Shown: piece after piece, positions 1 to 6,755 of the stretch
Layout of the letters: each line of letters begins with the position of its first letter
Numbering within the stretch: position 1 is the first letter of the stretch
Assembly: GCA_003225515.1 (NCBI GenBank)
Contig: QIAK01000045.1
Location: 583 to 8,078 of the forward strand
From: Acidobacteriota bacterium
GTDB taxonomy: Bacteria; Acidobacteriota; Terriglobia; Terriglobales; Acidobacteriaceae
Direction: 5' to 3'
Length of the DNA: 7,496 nt
Made by a program: the position numbers and the translations under genes
Notes under the pieces: generated by a model
What the model saw: the letters and a program-made list of their open reading frames with translations, nothing else
What the model was told of the DNA's origin: nothing
Database searches by the model: none

Positions 1-314
1 AGAGCAATCGCTATCCGGAGATTGCTTTTCGTCCGGACCGAATTGAAGGCAAAATCGCCAGTCAGGGAAAGTCTGCCGTGAAAGTTCACGGCATGTTTAA
101 CATTCACGGGGTAGACCGAGAGATCACGGTGCCGGCTGAGGTGGAAATGTCCGAAGACCATTGGATCGCGAAGGTTCACTTCACAGTTCCATATGCGAAA
201 TGGGGAATGAAGAATCCGAGCACGCTGTTCCTGCGAGTCAATGATTCTGTCGAAATTGATCTTCAGGCTTCGGGTGAAGTAGTAAAACCGGCGGTTGCCA
301 TTTCGGCTCAGTAG
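1..314 (+). CDS. YceI-family protein, 3' end only (5' truncated by window edge)
   Basis: The reading frame is open from base 3 and ends at TAG 312-314, giving about 103 residues with no start codon required inside the window; the GTG at 78 is only an internal valine. The piece starts NRYPEIAFRPDRIEG and continues through a GMFNIHGVDREITVP stretch and a PYAKWGMKNPST stretch to a VEIDLQASG strand. This alternation of beta strands with the 'xxHGVxxxxxxP' turn is the C-terminal half of the YceI lipocalin-like fold. YceI proteins are usually about 170-220 residues, small, often periplasmic, and bind polyisoprenoid or other amphiphilic ligands; the exact role of this one is unknown. Any signal peptide would lie upstream of the window. 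The gene converges on, and overlaps by 7 bp, the propeller gene on the other strand. Family assignment is confident; substrate is not. Confidence 0.88.
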   Translation, partial: SNRYPEIAFRPDRIEGKIASQGKSAVKVHGMFNIHGVDREITVPAEVEMSEDHWIAKVHFTVPYAKWGMKNPSTLFLRVNDSVEIDLQASGEVVKPAVAISAQ

Positions 315-2011
315 CCATCCTGCGGAACAATTCCCTTTCCTTCGGTGCACTCATAGCAGCGACCCGCCGCAAGATTCTTGTATTCTTCTGTGCGTCCGCT
401 CGGCCAGTCAATCACCAGGCGCTCGATTCGATCCCGCTTTTCTAAACCGAAGGTGACGGGGAGTTCGGACTGCGACAGGTAACTGGAACCACCTTTCACC
501 AATCGAGACTGCGTCAGACCGCCGATAAAAACCCGCAGAGTCGCACCGATTCCGTCACGGTTTGACTTCGTCCCCACCAACCTAAAACGGATGCTGTGGT
601 TCCCCGCCTGCTGATCATTGCGATACAAATGGGCTGAGCCGTTGTTGGTGGTAAGCAGAAGATCAAGATCGCCGTCGCGATCGAAATCTCCGTAGGCAAG
701 GCCACGGCCGACTTTCGGCTGGCCGAAGTCCGCTCCAACTTCCGCGGCGACGTCGCGAAAAAATCCCTTTCCGCCATTCAGAAAGAGCTGCGGCGGCTGC
801 GCATATCCCACGTTGCCGCGAATGTTGCGGACGGTCTCGTCGATATGTCCGTTGGCCACGGCGAAATCCAGCCATCCATCCAGATTGACATCCAAGAATG
901 CGCAACCAAAACCCAAGCTGTTCCGGGAAGCGATTCCCACTCCAGATTGCGGTGCGATGTCTTCGAAACTTCTGCCGCTCAAGCGATAGAGCCCGATCAT
1001 TTCATTATCAAAATTGGTGATGGCGATTCCCGGGGTGCCTGAATTATTAAAATCAGCCACGTCGACGCCCATGCCTGCGCGTGCCTTGCCTTCGCTGCTG
1101 AAGGCAAGTCCAGCCTCGACCGCCACGTCCTTAAATGTGCCATTGTGCTGGTTGCGATAAAGCTTGTTGGGTTGAGTGTCGTTAGCGACGAGCAGATCGG
1201 GCCATCCAGTGCGATCTTCGTCGATGAGCGCGACTCCCAGCGACTTTGAACTGCTGTCGAAGATTCCACTCGCCGCCGTGGCATCTTCAAATGTCCCATC
1301 GCCGCGGTTGCGAAACAGCCAGCAAGTGGCGCCGCGATAAGCTTCAGGAGTGCAATAGGATTTGTGTTTGCCGTCGAGGCTGCAGAACACATCGTGCTCA
1401 GGCGACCATTTCACGTAATTGCAGATAAAGAGATCGAGCAGCCCGTCGCGGTCGTAATCGAACCACAATGCCGAGGTGCTAAAGCCTTCGCGCTTTCCTA
1501 ATCCGCTGGCATTGGTTACATCCACGAACGTCCCTTTGCCCGTATTACGAAACAAACGGTTTTGTCCAACGCACGTGATCAGGATGTCAGGGAAGCCATC
1601 GTTGTTGTAATCGCCGACCGCGACGCCCATGCCATACATTTCAACATCGAGTCCTGCGCGCGCGGTCACGTCGGCGAATGTGCCGTCGCGATTGTTACGA
1701 TAGAGCCGCAGTGTAGAGCGGACTTTCTTGTGACCCGGCCAGTCAGAGCCATTGATCAGCAGGATGTCCTGCCAGCCATCACGATCGTAGTCCAGAAAAG
1801 CACAGCCCGAGCCCAGAGTTTCAGGCAGGAACTTACCGCCGAAGGCTCCGCTATTGTGCTGGAACTGGATTCCTGCGCCAGTGGTCACATCAGTAAAGCG
1901 AAAACCAACAGACGGCGCGGGCCCAGTTTGTGCCAGCAACGCATGCAGATGCGGCATGTGCGACCACGCCGCCAGCCCCGCCACTCCCCCCAGGAAAGAC
2001 CTGCGATTCAC
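308..2011 (-). CDS. Tat-exported FG-GAP/VCBS beta-propeller protein with C-terminal ASPIC/UnbV domain (CRTAC1-like)
   Basis: The protein has 567 residues and starts with GTG at 2011. The start is supported by an upstream GGTGA at about 7 bp spacing and by the signal that follows. Residues 1-28 look like a Tat signal: NRRSFLGG, a hydrophobic stretch, then a likely cleavage near ALLA-Q; there is no lipobox Cys. Seven FG-GAP/VCBS loops follow, at about residues 74-82, 134-142, 185-193, 264-272, 320-328, 374-382 and 442-450. Most show the calcium-binding D-x-D/N-x-D-G pattern; loop 4 reads DEDRTG and loop 5 DFNNSGTPG, so these two are degenerate. Repeats of the type 'LYRNxxxGTFxDVT' link the loops, consistent with a seven-bladed propeller. 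Residues about 484-560 match an ASPIC/UnbV domain (GIGATLRV, GGSSYLSQSE, IDWPSGR). Cys pairs at 210/220 and 552/555 could form disulfides. The family is common in Acidobacteriota and Planctomycetota; its function is unknown, and an extracytoplasmic binding or scaffold role is inferred. It is the last gene of the kinase-regulator cluster, with a 4-bp GTGA overlap to the regulator, so co-translation is likely. Confidence 0.93.
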   Translation of the reverse strand: MNRRSFLGGVAGLAAWSHMPHLHALLAQTGPAPSVGFRFTDVTTGAGIQFQHNSGAFGGKFLPETLGSGCAFLDYDRDGWQDILLINGSDWPGHKKVRSTLRLYRNNRDGTFADVTARAGLDVEMYGMGVAVGDYNNDGFPDILITCVGQNRLFRNTGKGTFVDVTNASGLGKREGFSTSALWFDYDRDGLLDLFICNYVKWSPEHDVFCSLDGKHKSYCTPEAYRGATCWLFRNRGDGTFEDATAASGIFDSSSKSLGVALIDEDRTGWPDLLVANDTQPNKLYRNQHNGTFKDVAVEAGLAFSSEGKARAGMGVDVADFNNSGTPGIAITNFDNEMIGLYRLSGRSFEDIAPQSGVGIASRNSLGFGCAFLDVNLDGWLDFAVANGHIDETVRNIRGNVGYAQPPQLFLNGGKGFFRDVAAEVGADFGQPKVGRGLAYGDFDRDGDLDLLLTTNNGSAHLYRNDQQAGNHSIRFRLVGTKSNRDGIGATLRVFIGGLTQSRLVKGGSSYLSQSELPVTFGLEKRDRIERLVIDWPSGRTEEYKNLAAGRCYECTEGKGIVPQDGY

Positions 2012-2637
2012 GGAACGTTCACCAGCCCCGCACGAATCGCGTATACGACCAGTTCCGCAGTTTTGTGAATACCAAGAGAGTTCATGATGTTGGCCCGGTG
2101 CACGGCAATGGTATTGGCGCTAAGATCGAGCTCCGTCGCAATTTCCTTGTTCGATTTGCCATTGACAATCATCTGCAGCACTTCCAATTCGCGCTGGGTT
2201 AGAGCCGCGCTGCGTTCGCCCTTCAGCAACGATCGTTGTTCAACCTGCGGATCGAATACCGTCTCACCCGCCGCAACCTTGCGGATCGCCGCCCCAAGCT
2301 CCAGATCCAAAGCATTTTTCAGAACGTAGCCCTTAGCCCCGGCGTCAATCGCCTGCCGCACCCAGGTGCTCTCGGTGTGCATGCTGAGCATCAGGACCGC
2401 GGTCTCCGGTGAATCCTCAACGATCTGCCGGGTGGCTTGCAGGCCGTTCATGCCTGGCAGAGCGCAATCCATTACCACTACCTGGGGATGAAGTTCTTTT
2501 GCGAGCTTGATGGAATCCTCGCCGTTTCCCGCTTCCCCGACAACGTCCATGTCAGACTCATCTTCGAGCATGCGGCGGAAACCGCGCCGGACCAGACTAT
2601 GATCATCCACCAGCAACACTGTGATCTTCTTTTCCAT
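2008..2637 (-). CDS. NarL/FixJ (LuxR-HTH) family response regulator
   Basis: The protein has 209 residues, the normal size for this family. The receiver domain spans about residues 4-122: acidic pair D11/D12, phospho-acceptor D57 in VVVMDCALPGMNG, the switch Ser S85 in VLMLSMH, and K107 in GYVLKNA. After a short linker, residues about 143-207 form a LuxR-type helix-turn-helix: LTQRELEVLQMIVNGKSNKEIA, then LSANTIAVHRANIMNSLGI, where the recognition helix lies. All key residues are intact. ATG 2637 is preceded by GTGGAG with a 4-bp spacer. The start lies inside the kinase gene (35-bp overlap) and the TGA stop overlaps the next gene's GTG, so the three genes are probably one translationally coupled transcript. 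Family knowledge: the kinase phosphorylates D57, the protein dimerises and binds an inverted repeat. The likely target here (inference) is the divergent region at 3983-4098. Confidence 0.96.
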   Translation of the reverse strand: MEKKITVLLVDDHSLVRRGFRRMLEDESDMDVVGEAGNGEDSIKLAKELHPQVVVMDCALPGMNGLQATRQIVEDSPETAVLMLSMHTESTWVRQAIDAGAKGYVLKNALDLELGAAIRKVAAGETVFDPQVEQRSLLKGERSAALTQRELEVLQMIVNGKSNKEIATELDLSANTIAVHRANIMNSLGIHKTAELVVYAIRAGLVNVP

Positions 2638-3982
2638 AAGACTCCACTTTTTCCCTGGGAACAGCCAGATGCACGCGGGTGCCTCCGTCGGGCGGACTAG
2701 AAAAACTGATTTGACCGCCCATCAACTCAGCACGTTCGCGCATCGCCACCAGCCCGATTCCATGTTTGCCGGGGCGCTCAGAAAATCCCACTCCACGATC
2801 TTCTACTTCCAATTCAAGAGCATCGGACAGGAAACGCAAGCGCACCCACGCCGCTTTGGCCCCCGAGTGCCGCGCCACGTTATTCAATGCTTCCTGGAGC
2901 ACACGGTAGACGTGCACGCCAGCGGCGCTATCCACGGGAAAGGCCGCACCCTGCTTCTCATAGGATATGGTAATTCCGGTTTGCCGTTCTATGGTAGGTA
3001 TGTACCAGTCGAGCGTGCTCTCCAATCCGGCCTCATCGAGCATTACCGGGTGCAGGGCCTGCGAGAGACTGCGAACGGTTTCGAGAGTAGTCTGGACAAT
3101 CTCGAGCACTTCCTTCAAATCGGCTCGCAGTGACGACCCCTCAGGAGCGTGAGTTCCGGCGCGGCGCAACATCGAACCAACCGCAGTCAGAATCTGGCCG
3201 AGCTCATCGTGCAATTCGCGAGAAATATAACGCAGCGTAGATTCCTGAGTGGCAATCAATTTCTGAGCGAGTTCGCTGCGGCGCTCGGAAACCTCGGCTA
3301 GTCGCGCGAACAAGCGGCGGTTCCATCGAATTCCAGAAAGGCCGTTCAGCAGAATTGCGAGCAGGGTCGCGGCCAGAAAAATGTATACATCTTTCTGCAC
3401 GCGGTCGTAGATCTGTACGATGCGCTGCCCGGCCTGCTCCTCATTTTCGCTATTTTGCACCAGCAAGCGGGCCACCGCTGTGCTCAGGGCCGCCTGGCGC
3501 TCTTGCAGCGATAGCTGGATCTGCTCGCGCGCCTCTTTATCCTTGCCTCCGCGTGCCAGGGCGAAAACGCGATCGACGGCGTCCCAGAATTGGTTGAAAT
3601 TCCCGGCAAGAAATGCGCTCTGCTCCGGAGTGCGGCTGGCTGCGGCAAATCCAGACTCCAGACGCATGGCATCATCAAGATCGGTCCGAATCCTCTGGAA
3701 TTGCGCAGACCATGCGGTCAGCGGATAGGGCTCATCACTGCTCACCATGTCACGCATGGCAACGGCGAGCAGGTTGAGATCGTTCTGAATTCGCAGTAAT
3801 TGCAGCGAATCTTTACGATCACGGTCTACCAATCCGGTCTGCAATTTGCGCAGCCCTGTTACCTGCCACGTGATATAGGCGGAATATGCGAGCACCGCAG
3901 ACAGCGTGATGAGCAGGCCCAGCAAAAGGCCCAGGGTCGGAGAACGGTCCGGCGATCTGTCCGAGGAAGACGGGCGGGACAC
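2603..3982 (-). CDS. Membrane sensor histidine kinase, NarX/LiaS/DegS-type (HisKA_3 + HATPase_c)
   Basis: The frame is open up to TTG 4090 (495 residues; numbering below uses that longest form). I prefer GTG 3982 (459 residues), because TTG 4090 lies only 8 bp from the divergent exporter start and leaves no room for promoters; GTG 4018 and TTG 3997 are other options. Transmembrane segment 1 is at about 53-73 and segment 2 at about 235-253. Between them lies a roughly 160-residue helical extracytoplasmic region, resembling a four-helix-bundle or CHASE3-like sensor. The dimerisation helix holds the phospho-acceptor His at 294 (SRELHDELGQILTAV, the HisKA_3 H-box). HATPase_c follows: N-box at about 399-408 (QEALNNVARH), G1 at 431-436 (DRGVGF) and G2 at 444-459 (GIGLVAMRERAELMGG). 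All motifs are intact. The partner is the downstream response regulator, whose start overlaps this gene by 35 bp. The signal is unknown. Confidence 0.93.
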   Translation of the reverse strand: MSRPSSSDRSPDRSPTLGLLLGLLITLSAVLAYSAYITWQVTGLRKLQTGLVDRDRKDSLQLLRIQNDLNLLAVAMRDMVSSDEPYPLTAWSAQFQRIRTDLDDAMRLESGFAAASRTPEQSAFLAGNFNQFWDAVDRVFALARGGKDKEAREQIQLSLQERQAALSTAVARLLVQNSENEEQAGQRIVQIYDRVQKDVYIFLAATLLAILLNGLSGIRWNRRLFARLAEVSERRSELAQKLIATQESTLRYISRELHDELGQILTAVGSMLRRAGTHAPEGSSLRADLKEVLEIVQTTLETVRSLSQALHPVMLDEAGLESTLDWYIPTIERQTGITISYEKQGAAFPVDSAAGVHVYRVLQEALNNVARHSGAKAAWVRLRFLSDALELEVEDRGVGFSERPGKHGIGLVAMRERAELMGGQISFSSPPDGGTRVHLAVPREKVESYGKEDHSVAGG

Positions 3983-3988
3983 GCCCCG

Positions 3989-4018
3989 AGCATACAACGT
4001 TGGCCTATCAGCTGTCAC
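3989..4018 (-). promoter_or_regulatory. Candidate promoter for the kinase-regulator-propeller cluster
   Basis: On the minus strand, GTGACA (4018-4013; 5 of 6 to TTGACA) is followed by an 18-bp spacer and TATGCT (3994-3989; 4 of 6 to TATAAT). The expected start point, about 7 nt beyond, falls at or next to the GTG codon at 3982, so the kinase mRNA could be leaderless. This rests on sequence matching alone; such hexamers arise by chance fairly often. Confidence 0.3.
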
Positions 4019-4049
4019 AGGGCGGCGCGGGCCCGGAGGATATGTGACA
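4013..4049. promoter_or_regulatory. Nested inverted repeat, candidate operator in the divergent region
   Basis: TGTCACA at 4013-4019 and its exact reverse complement TGTGACA at 4043-4049 are separated by 23 bp (30 bp from arm to arm). An 8-bp perfect palindrome, CGGGCCCG (4028-4035), sits almost exactly at the centre. The left arm is itself inside a small palindrome, CTGTCACAG (4012-4020). Each arm also contains a GTGACA -35-like hexamer facing outward. Such symmetry between divergent genes suits a dimeric regulator such as the NarL-type protein encoded next door, but no known consensus is matched. Confidence 0.3.
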
Positions 4050-4097
4050 ATGCAGTAATAAATGAAGCGAATCCAGGCAAAACGAGTCAAACAATAG
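4035..4097 (+). other. Possible leader: strong ribosome site followed by two tiny ORFs ahead of the exporter gene
   Basis: A good Shine-Dalgarno sequence, GGAGGA (4035-4040), lies about 10 nt before ATG 4050, which opens a two-codon ORF (Met-Gln) closed by tandem TAA TAA. ATG 4062 follows directly and encodes a very basic 11-residue peptide, MKRIQAKRVKQ, ending at TAG 4095-4097, one base before the exporter's TTG 4099. The exporter start has no ribosome site of its own, so reinitiation from this leader is conceivable. Equally, a one-base sequencing error could hide an exporter start at ATG 4062. This conflicts with a promoter at 4044-4072, because a transcript starting near 4079 would lack the leader. 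Confidence 0.2.
4044..4072 (+). promoter_or_regulatory. Weak candidate promoter for the exporter operon
   Basis: GTGACA (4044-4049; 5 of 6 to the -35 consensus), a 17-bp spacer, then GCGAAT (4067-4072; only 3 of 6 to the -10 consensus). It would place the mRNA start near 4079, about 20 nt before the TTG start codon. The poor -10 element suggests that, if real, it would need an activator or an alternative sigma factor. Confidence 0.15.
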
Positions 4098-4098
4098 A

Positions 4099-5997
4099 TT
4101 GAGTGTCCCAGCTAAAGAAGCCGCGAAGCCCCCAAAGATCCAGCGACTGAAGGCCGTTTGGCCGGAAGTCTGGAAGCTGATGCGTCCGCGCCGTGGGCTG
4201 CTCGCCTTGGGCTTTGTGCTGATGGTGATCAACAAGATCGCCGGATTCGTTCTTCCGTATTCCTCCAAGTTCCTGATCGATAACGTGGTCGGCAAAGGTC
4301 AGACGGGACTGCTGCGGCCTTTGGTTCTTGCCGTTTTATTTGCGACTGTGGTGCAGGGCGTGACTTCGTTTTCTCTGACCCAGTTGCTGTCGAAGGCTGC
4401 GCAGCGGCTGATTGCCGATTTACGCGAGCAGGTGCAACAGCACATCTCGCGATTGCCGGTCGCCTTTTACGATGCGAACAAAACGGGCGCGCTGGTGTCG
4501 CGCATTATGAGCGATGTAGAAGGCGTTCGCAATCTGCTGGGAACCGGGCTGGTGGATTTTGCCGGAGGCTTGGTTGCAGCAGGCATTGCACTGGTTCTGC
4601 TGACTCGTATCAGCGCGCCGCTTACGTTGATCGCCGTCGGCTCTCTCGGTTGTTTCGCGTTTGCCTTGAACCGGGCGTTCGCCGTGATCCGGCCCATCTT
4701 CCGCGAACGCGGCAAGATCAACGCCGAAGTCACAGGGAGGCTCACCGAATCACTGGGCGGGGTTCGCGTGATCAAGGGATATCACGCCGAGCAGCGTGAA
4801 GAGAACGTTTTCTCCGCTGGAGTTCGCCGCTTGCTCGACAATGTCATGCGTACATTGACGGCTACATCGCTGATGGGCCTTTCCGCTAGCGTTCTGCTGG
4901 GGGTGGTGGGCGCGGCCACCATGTTCATTGGCGGACGCCAGATGGTGGCTCATACTCTGAGCCCCGGAAGTTATTTTTCGTATAACTTCCTCCTGGTTTT
5001 TCTCGTCGCTCCGGTCATGCAGGTTGTATCCATCGGCACGCAACTGACCGAGGCCTTGGCTGGCCTGGAGCGGACGCAGGAAATCATGCGCGAGCACCCG
5101 GAGGATCAGGACCCGAAACGTACCGTGCAACTGGCCGACATCATTGGTACGGTTGAGTTCGAGAACGTGACGTTCAGCTATGACGGAATTCACGATGTTC
5201 TGCGGAATATCAGCTTCCGCTCCGAGCCGGGAACTGTGACGGCGCTGGTTGGGTCATCGGGATCGGGAAAGTCGACGACCATTGGTTTGATTTCGGCTTT
5301 TTACGTGCCCTCGCAAGGAGCCGTGCGCGTCGACGGCGTCGACCTGAGCACCGTGCGGCTCGATTCCTTCCGTACACGACTAGGAGTCGTGCTGCAGGAA
5401 TCATTCCTGTTCGATGGAACGATCCGTCAGAACGTCGCGTTCTCACGGCCGGATGCAAGCGAGAGCGAAGTGATGCGCGCCTGCCGGATTGCGCGGGTAG
5501 ATGAGTTCGCCGAGTCATTCGCGGATAAGTACGACACTATCGTCGGTGAACGCGGGGTAAAGCTTTCAGGCGGCCAGCGGCAAAGAATCTCCATTGCGCG
5601 CGCAATTCTCGCCGAACCGCGCATTCTGATTCTGGACGAGGCCACTTCCAGCCTGGACTCGGAGTCGGAACAGATGATCCAGCAGGGACTCTCGTATCTG
5701 ATGCAGGGGCGCACAACGTTCGTGATTGCGCACCGACTTTCTACAATTCGCAGGGCCGACCAGATCATGGTGATGGAACAAGGACAAATTGTGGAGCGCG
5801 GCACGCACGCGCACCTCTATTCCGCGCGCGGCCGCTATTACGATTTGTACACGCGGCAGCACGGGGTCGAAGAAAACCTATTCCTCGCTCCCGGCGAAGG
5901 CGATGCGGTGGCAACGAATGGAAGCGGCGCAGATGCCAGAAATAGCGACGTGAAAGCGGCAGATGCTATCCGCGTGCTGCGGGGAGAGATGCGCTAA
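4099..5997 (+). CDS. MsbA/LmrA-like ABC exporter half-transporter (fused TMD-NBD)
   Basis: The protein has 632 residues. The N-terminal elbow helix (VWPEVWKLMRPRRG, about residues 20-33) leads into an ABC_membrane domain, about 33-330, with roughly six transmembrane segments; DLREQVQQHISRLPVAFYD and ESLGGVRVIKGYHAE are typical of the coupling and intracellular helices. The ATPase domain has Walker A GSSGSGKST (385-393, K391), Q-loop Q433, signature LSGGQ (489-493), Walker B ILILDE (D513, E514) and switch His H545, so it should be fully active. After about residue 588 comes an Ala/Gly-rich polar tail of about 45 residues beyond the usual family end. The start is TTG 4099: the frame is closed upstream at TGA 4063 and has no ATG or GTG before ATG 4180, which would cut off the elbow helix. 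There is no clear ribosome site. The family works as homo- or heterodimers exporting lipids, peptides or drugs; MsbA itself flips lipid A. With no partner half-transporter beside it, a homodimer is likely. It is the first gene of the exporter operon. Confidence 0.95.
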   Translation: MSVPAKEAAKPPKIQRLKAVWPEVWKLMRPRRGLLALGFVLMVINKIAGFVLPYSSKFLIDNVVGKGQTGLLRPLVLAVLFATVVQGVTSFSLTQLLSKAAQRLIADLREQVQQHISRLPVAFYDANKTGALVSRIMSDVEGVRNLLGTGLVDFAGGLVAAGIALVLLTRISAPLTLIAVGSLGCFAFALNRAFAVIRPIFRERGKINAEVTGRLTESLGGVRVIKGYHAEQREENVFSAGVRRLLDNVMRTLTATSLMGLSASVLLGVVGAATMFIGGRQMVAHTLSPGSYFSYNFLLVFLVAPVMQVVSIGTQLTEALAGLERTQEIMREHPEDQDPKRTVQLADIIGTVEFENVTFSYDGIHDVLRNISFRSEPGTVTALVGSSGSGKSTTIGLISAFYVPSQGAVRVDGVDLSTVRLDSFRTRLGVVLQESFLFDGTIRQNVAFSRPDASESEVMRACRIARVDEFAESFADKYDTIVGERGVKLSGGQRQRISIARAILAEPRILILDEATSSLDSESEQMIQQGLSYLMQGRTTFVIAHRLSTIRRADQIMVMEQGQIVERGTHAHLYSARGRYYDLYTRQHGVEENLFLAPGEGDAVATNGSGADARNSDVKAADAIRVLRGEMR

Positions 5998-6002
5998 GGT
6001 TT

Positions 6003-6755
6003 ATGACGACCGCCCCGGCAATTGCCACCCCGCATGGAACCATCGCCATTCGCAGCGAAAATCTTTGCCGCCACTATCGCATGGGTGACACTCTGATCCG
6101 TGCCGTAGACGGTGTTTCGCTCCACGTCGGCGGCGGAGAGTTTGTCGCGCTTCTGGGCAGTTCCGGCTCCGGCAAATCTTCGGTGCTGAATCTGATTGCG
6201 GGACTCGATCGCCCAACCTCGGGCAGCGTTGTGGTGCAGGATCGCGATCTTGCGAAACTCTCGCGCGAAGAACTGGCCAAGTATCGATTGCATGTTGTAG
6301 GGATGGTCTTCCAATCGTTCAATCTGATCTCCAGCATGACGCTCGCAGAGAACGTGGAACTCCCTCTGCTTTTTGCCGAAGTCGACCGCACCCAGCGTCA
6401 AACGATGGCACGCGAGGCTTTGGATCGCGTCGGATTGCGCGCCCGCATGAACCATCGGCCCAGCGAGCTTTCGGGGGGCGAGCAGCAGAGGGCGGCGCTG
6501 GCTCGCGCTTTGATCAACCGGCCGAAACTTCTGCTGGCCGACGAGCCCACAGGAAATCTCGACAGCCACACCGGAACTGAAATCATGAACATGGTTCGCG
6601 AGTTCAATCGCGATTTGGGAATGACCGTGGTGATGGTCACTCACGAACGCACTCTGGCCGAACGTTACGCGCAACGCCTGATCTTCCTCGCCGATGGCAA
6701 AGTGATCGACGACCGTTTGAATGCAGCGGCGGGCGGGCAGGAGGACCAGCCATGA
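6003..6755 (+). CDS. ABC transporter ATP-binding protein, MacB/LolD/FtsE-type
   Basis: The protein has 250 residues. Motifs in order: Walker A GSSGSGKS (52-59, K58), Q-loop Q104 in MVFQSFNLI, signature LSGGEQQR (156-163), Walker B LLLADEP (D180, E181) followed by TGNLD, and switch His H214. The 'MVFQSFNLI' and 'ADEPTGNLDS' forms are characteristic of the MacB/LolD/FtsE subfamily, which powers mechanotransmission across the envelope rather than moving substrate through its own channel. ATG 6003 follows the exporter stop by 5 bp; AAGG (5996-5999) is the nearest ribosome-site match, with a short 3-nt spacer. Its stop overlaps the permease start (ATGA), so the two are co-translated and surely partners. 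Which cargo it handles cannot be told from the ATPase. Confidence 0.96.
   Translation: MTTAPAIATPHGTIAIRSENLCRHYRMGDTLIRAVDGVSLHVGGGEFVALLGSSGSGKSSVLNLIAGLDRPTSGSVVVQDRDLAKLSREELAKYRLHVVGMVFQSFNLISSMTLAENVELPLLFAEVDRTQRQTMAREALDRVGLRARMNHRPSELSGGEQQRAALARALINRPKLLLADEPTGNLDSHTGTEIMNMVREFNRDLGMTVVMVTHERTLAERYAQRLIFLADGKVIDDRLNAAAGGQEDQP
6740..6744 (+). promoter_or_regulatory. Ribosome binding site of the MacB-type permease
   Basis: GGAGG inside the last codons of the ATPase gene, 7 nt before ATG 6752. It fixes the permease start and supports the ATGA coupling. Confidence 0.8.

Noticed and set aside
262..280. CTTCA/TGAAG inverted repeat near the convergent gene ends as a terminator
   Set aside because: The stem is only five pairs with a nine-base loop, and no T-run follows on either strand.
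78..314. Complete 78-residue protein starting at GTG 78
   Set aside because: The frame stays open to the left edge and the upstream residues continue the YceI fold, so this is the tail of a longer gene.
1562..2068. 168-codon plus-strand frame opposite the propeller gene and its start
   Set aside because: Mirror of the repetitive propeller coding sequence; the product has no recognisable fold and crosses a well-supported gene boundary.
2621..3133. 170-codon plus-strand frame opposite the kinase C-terminal half
   Set aside because: It lies opposite the conserved HATPase and H-box region; no family resemblance.
4000..4005. TTGGCC as a plus-strand -35 box for the exporter operon
   Set aside because: The sequence 16-18 bp downstream is all G/C, so there is no possible -10 element.
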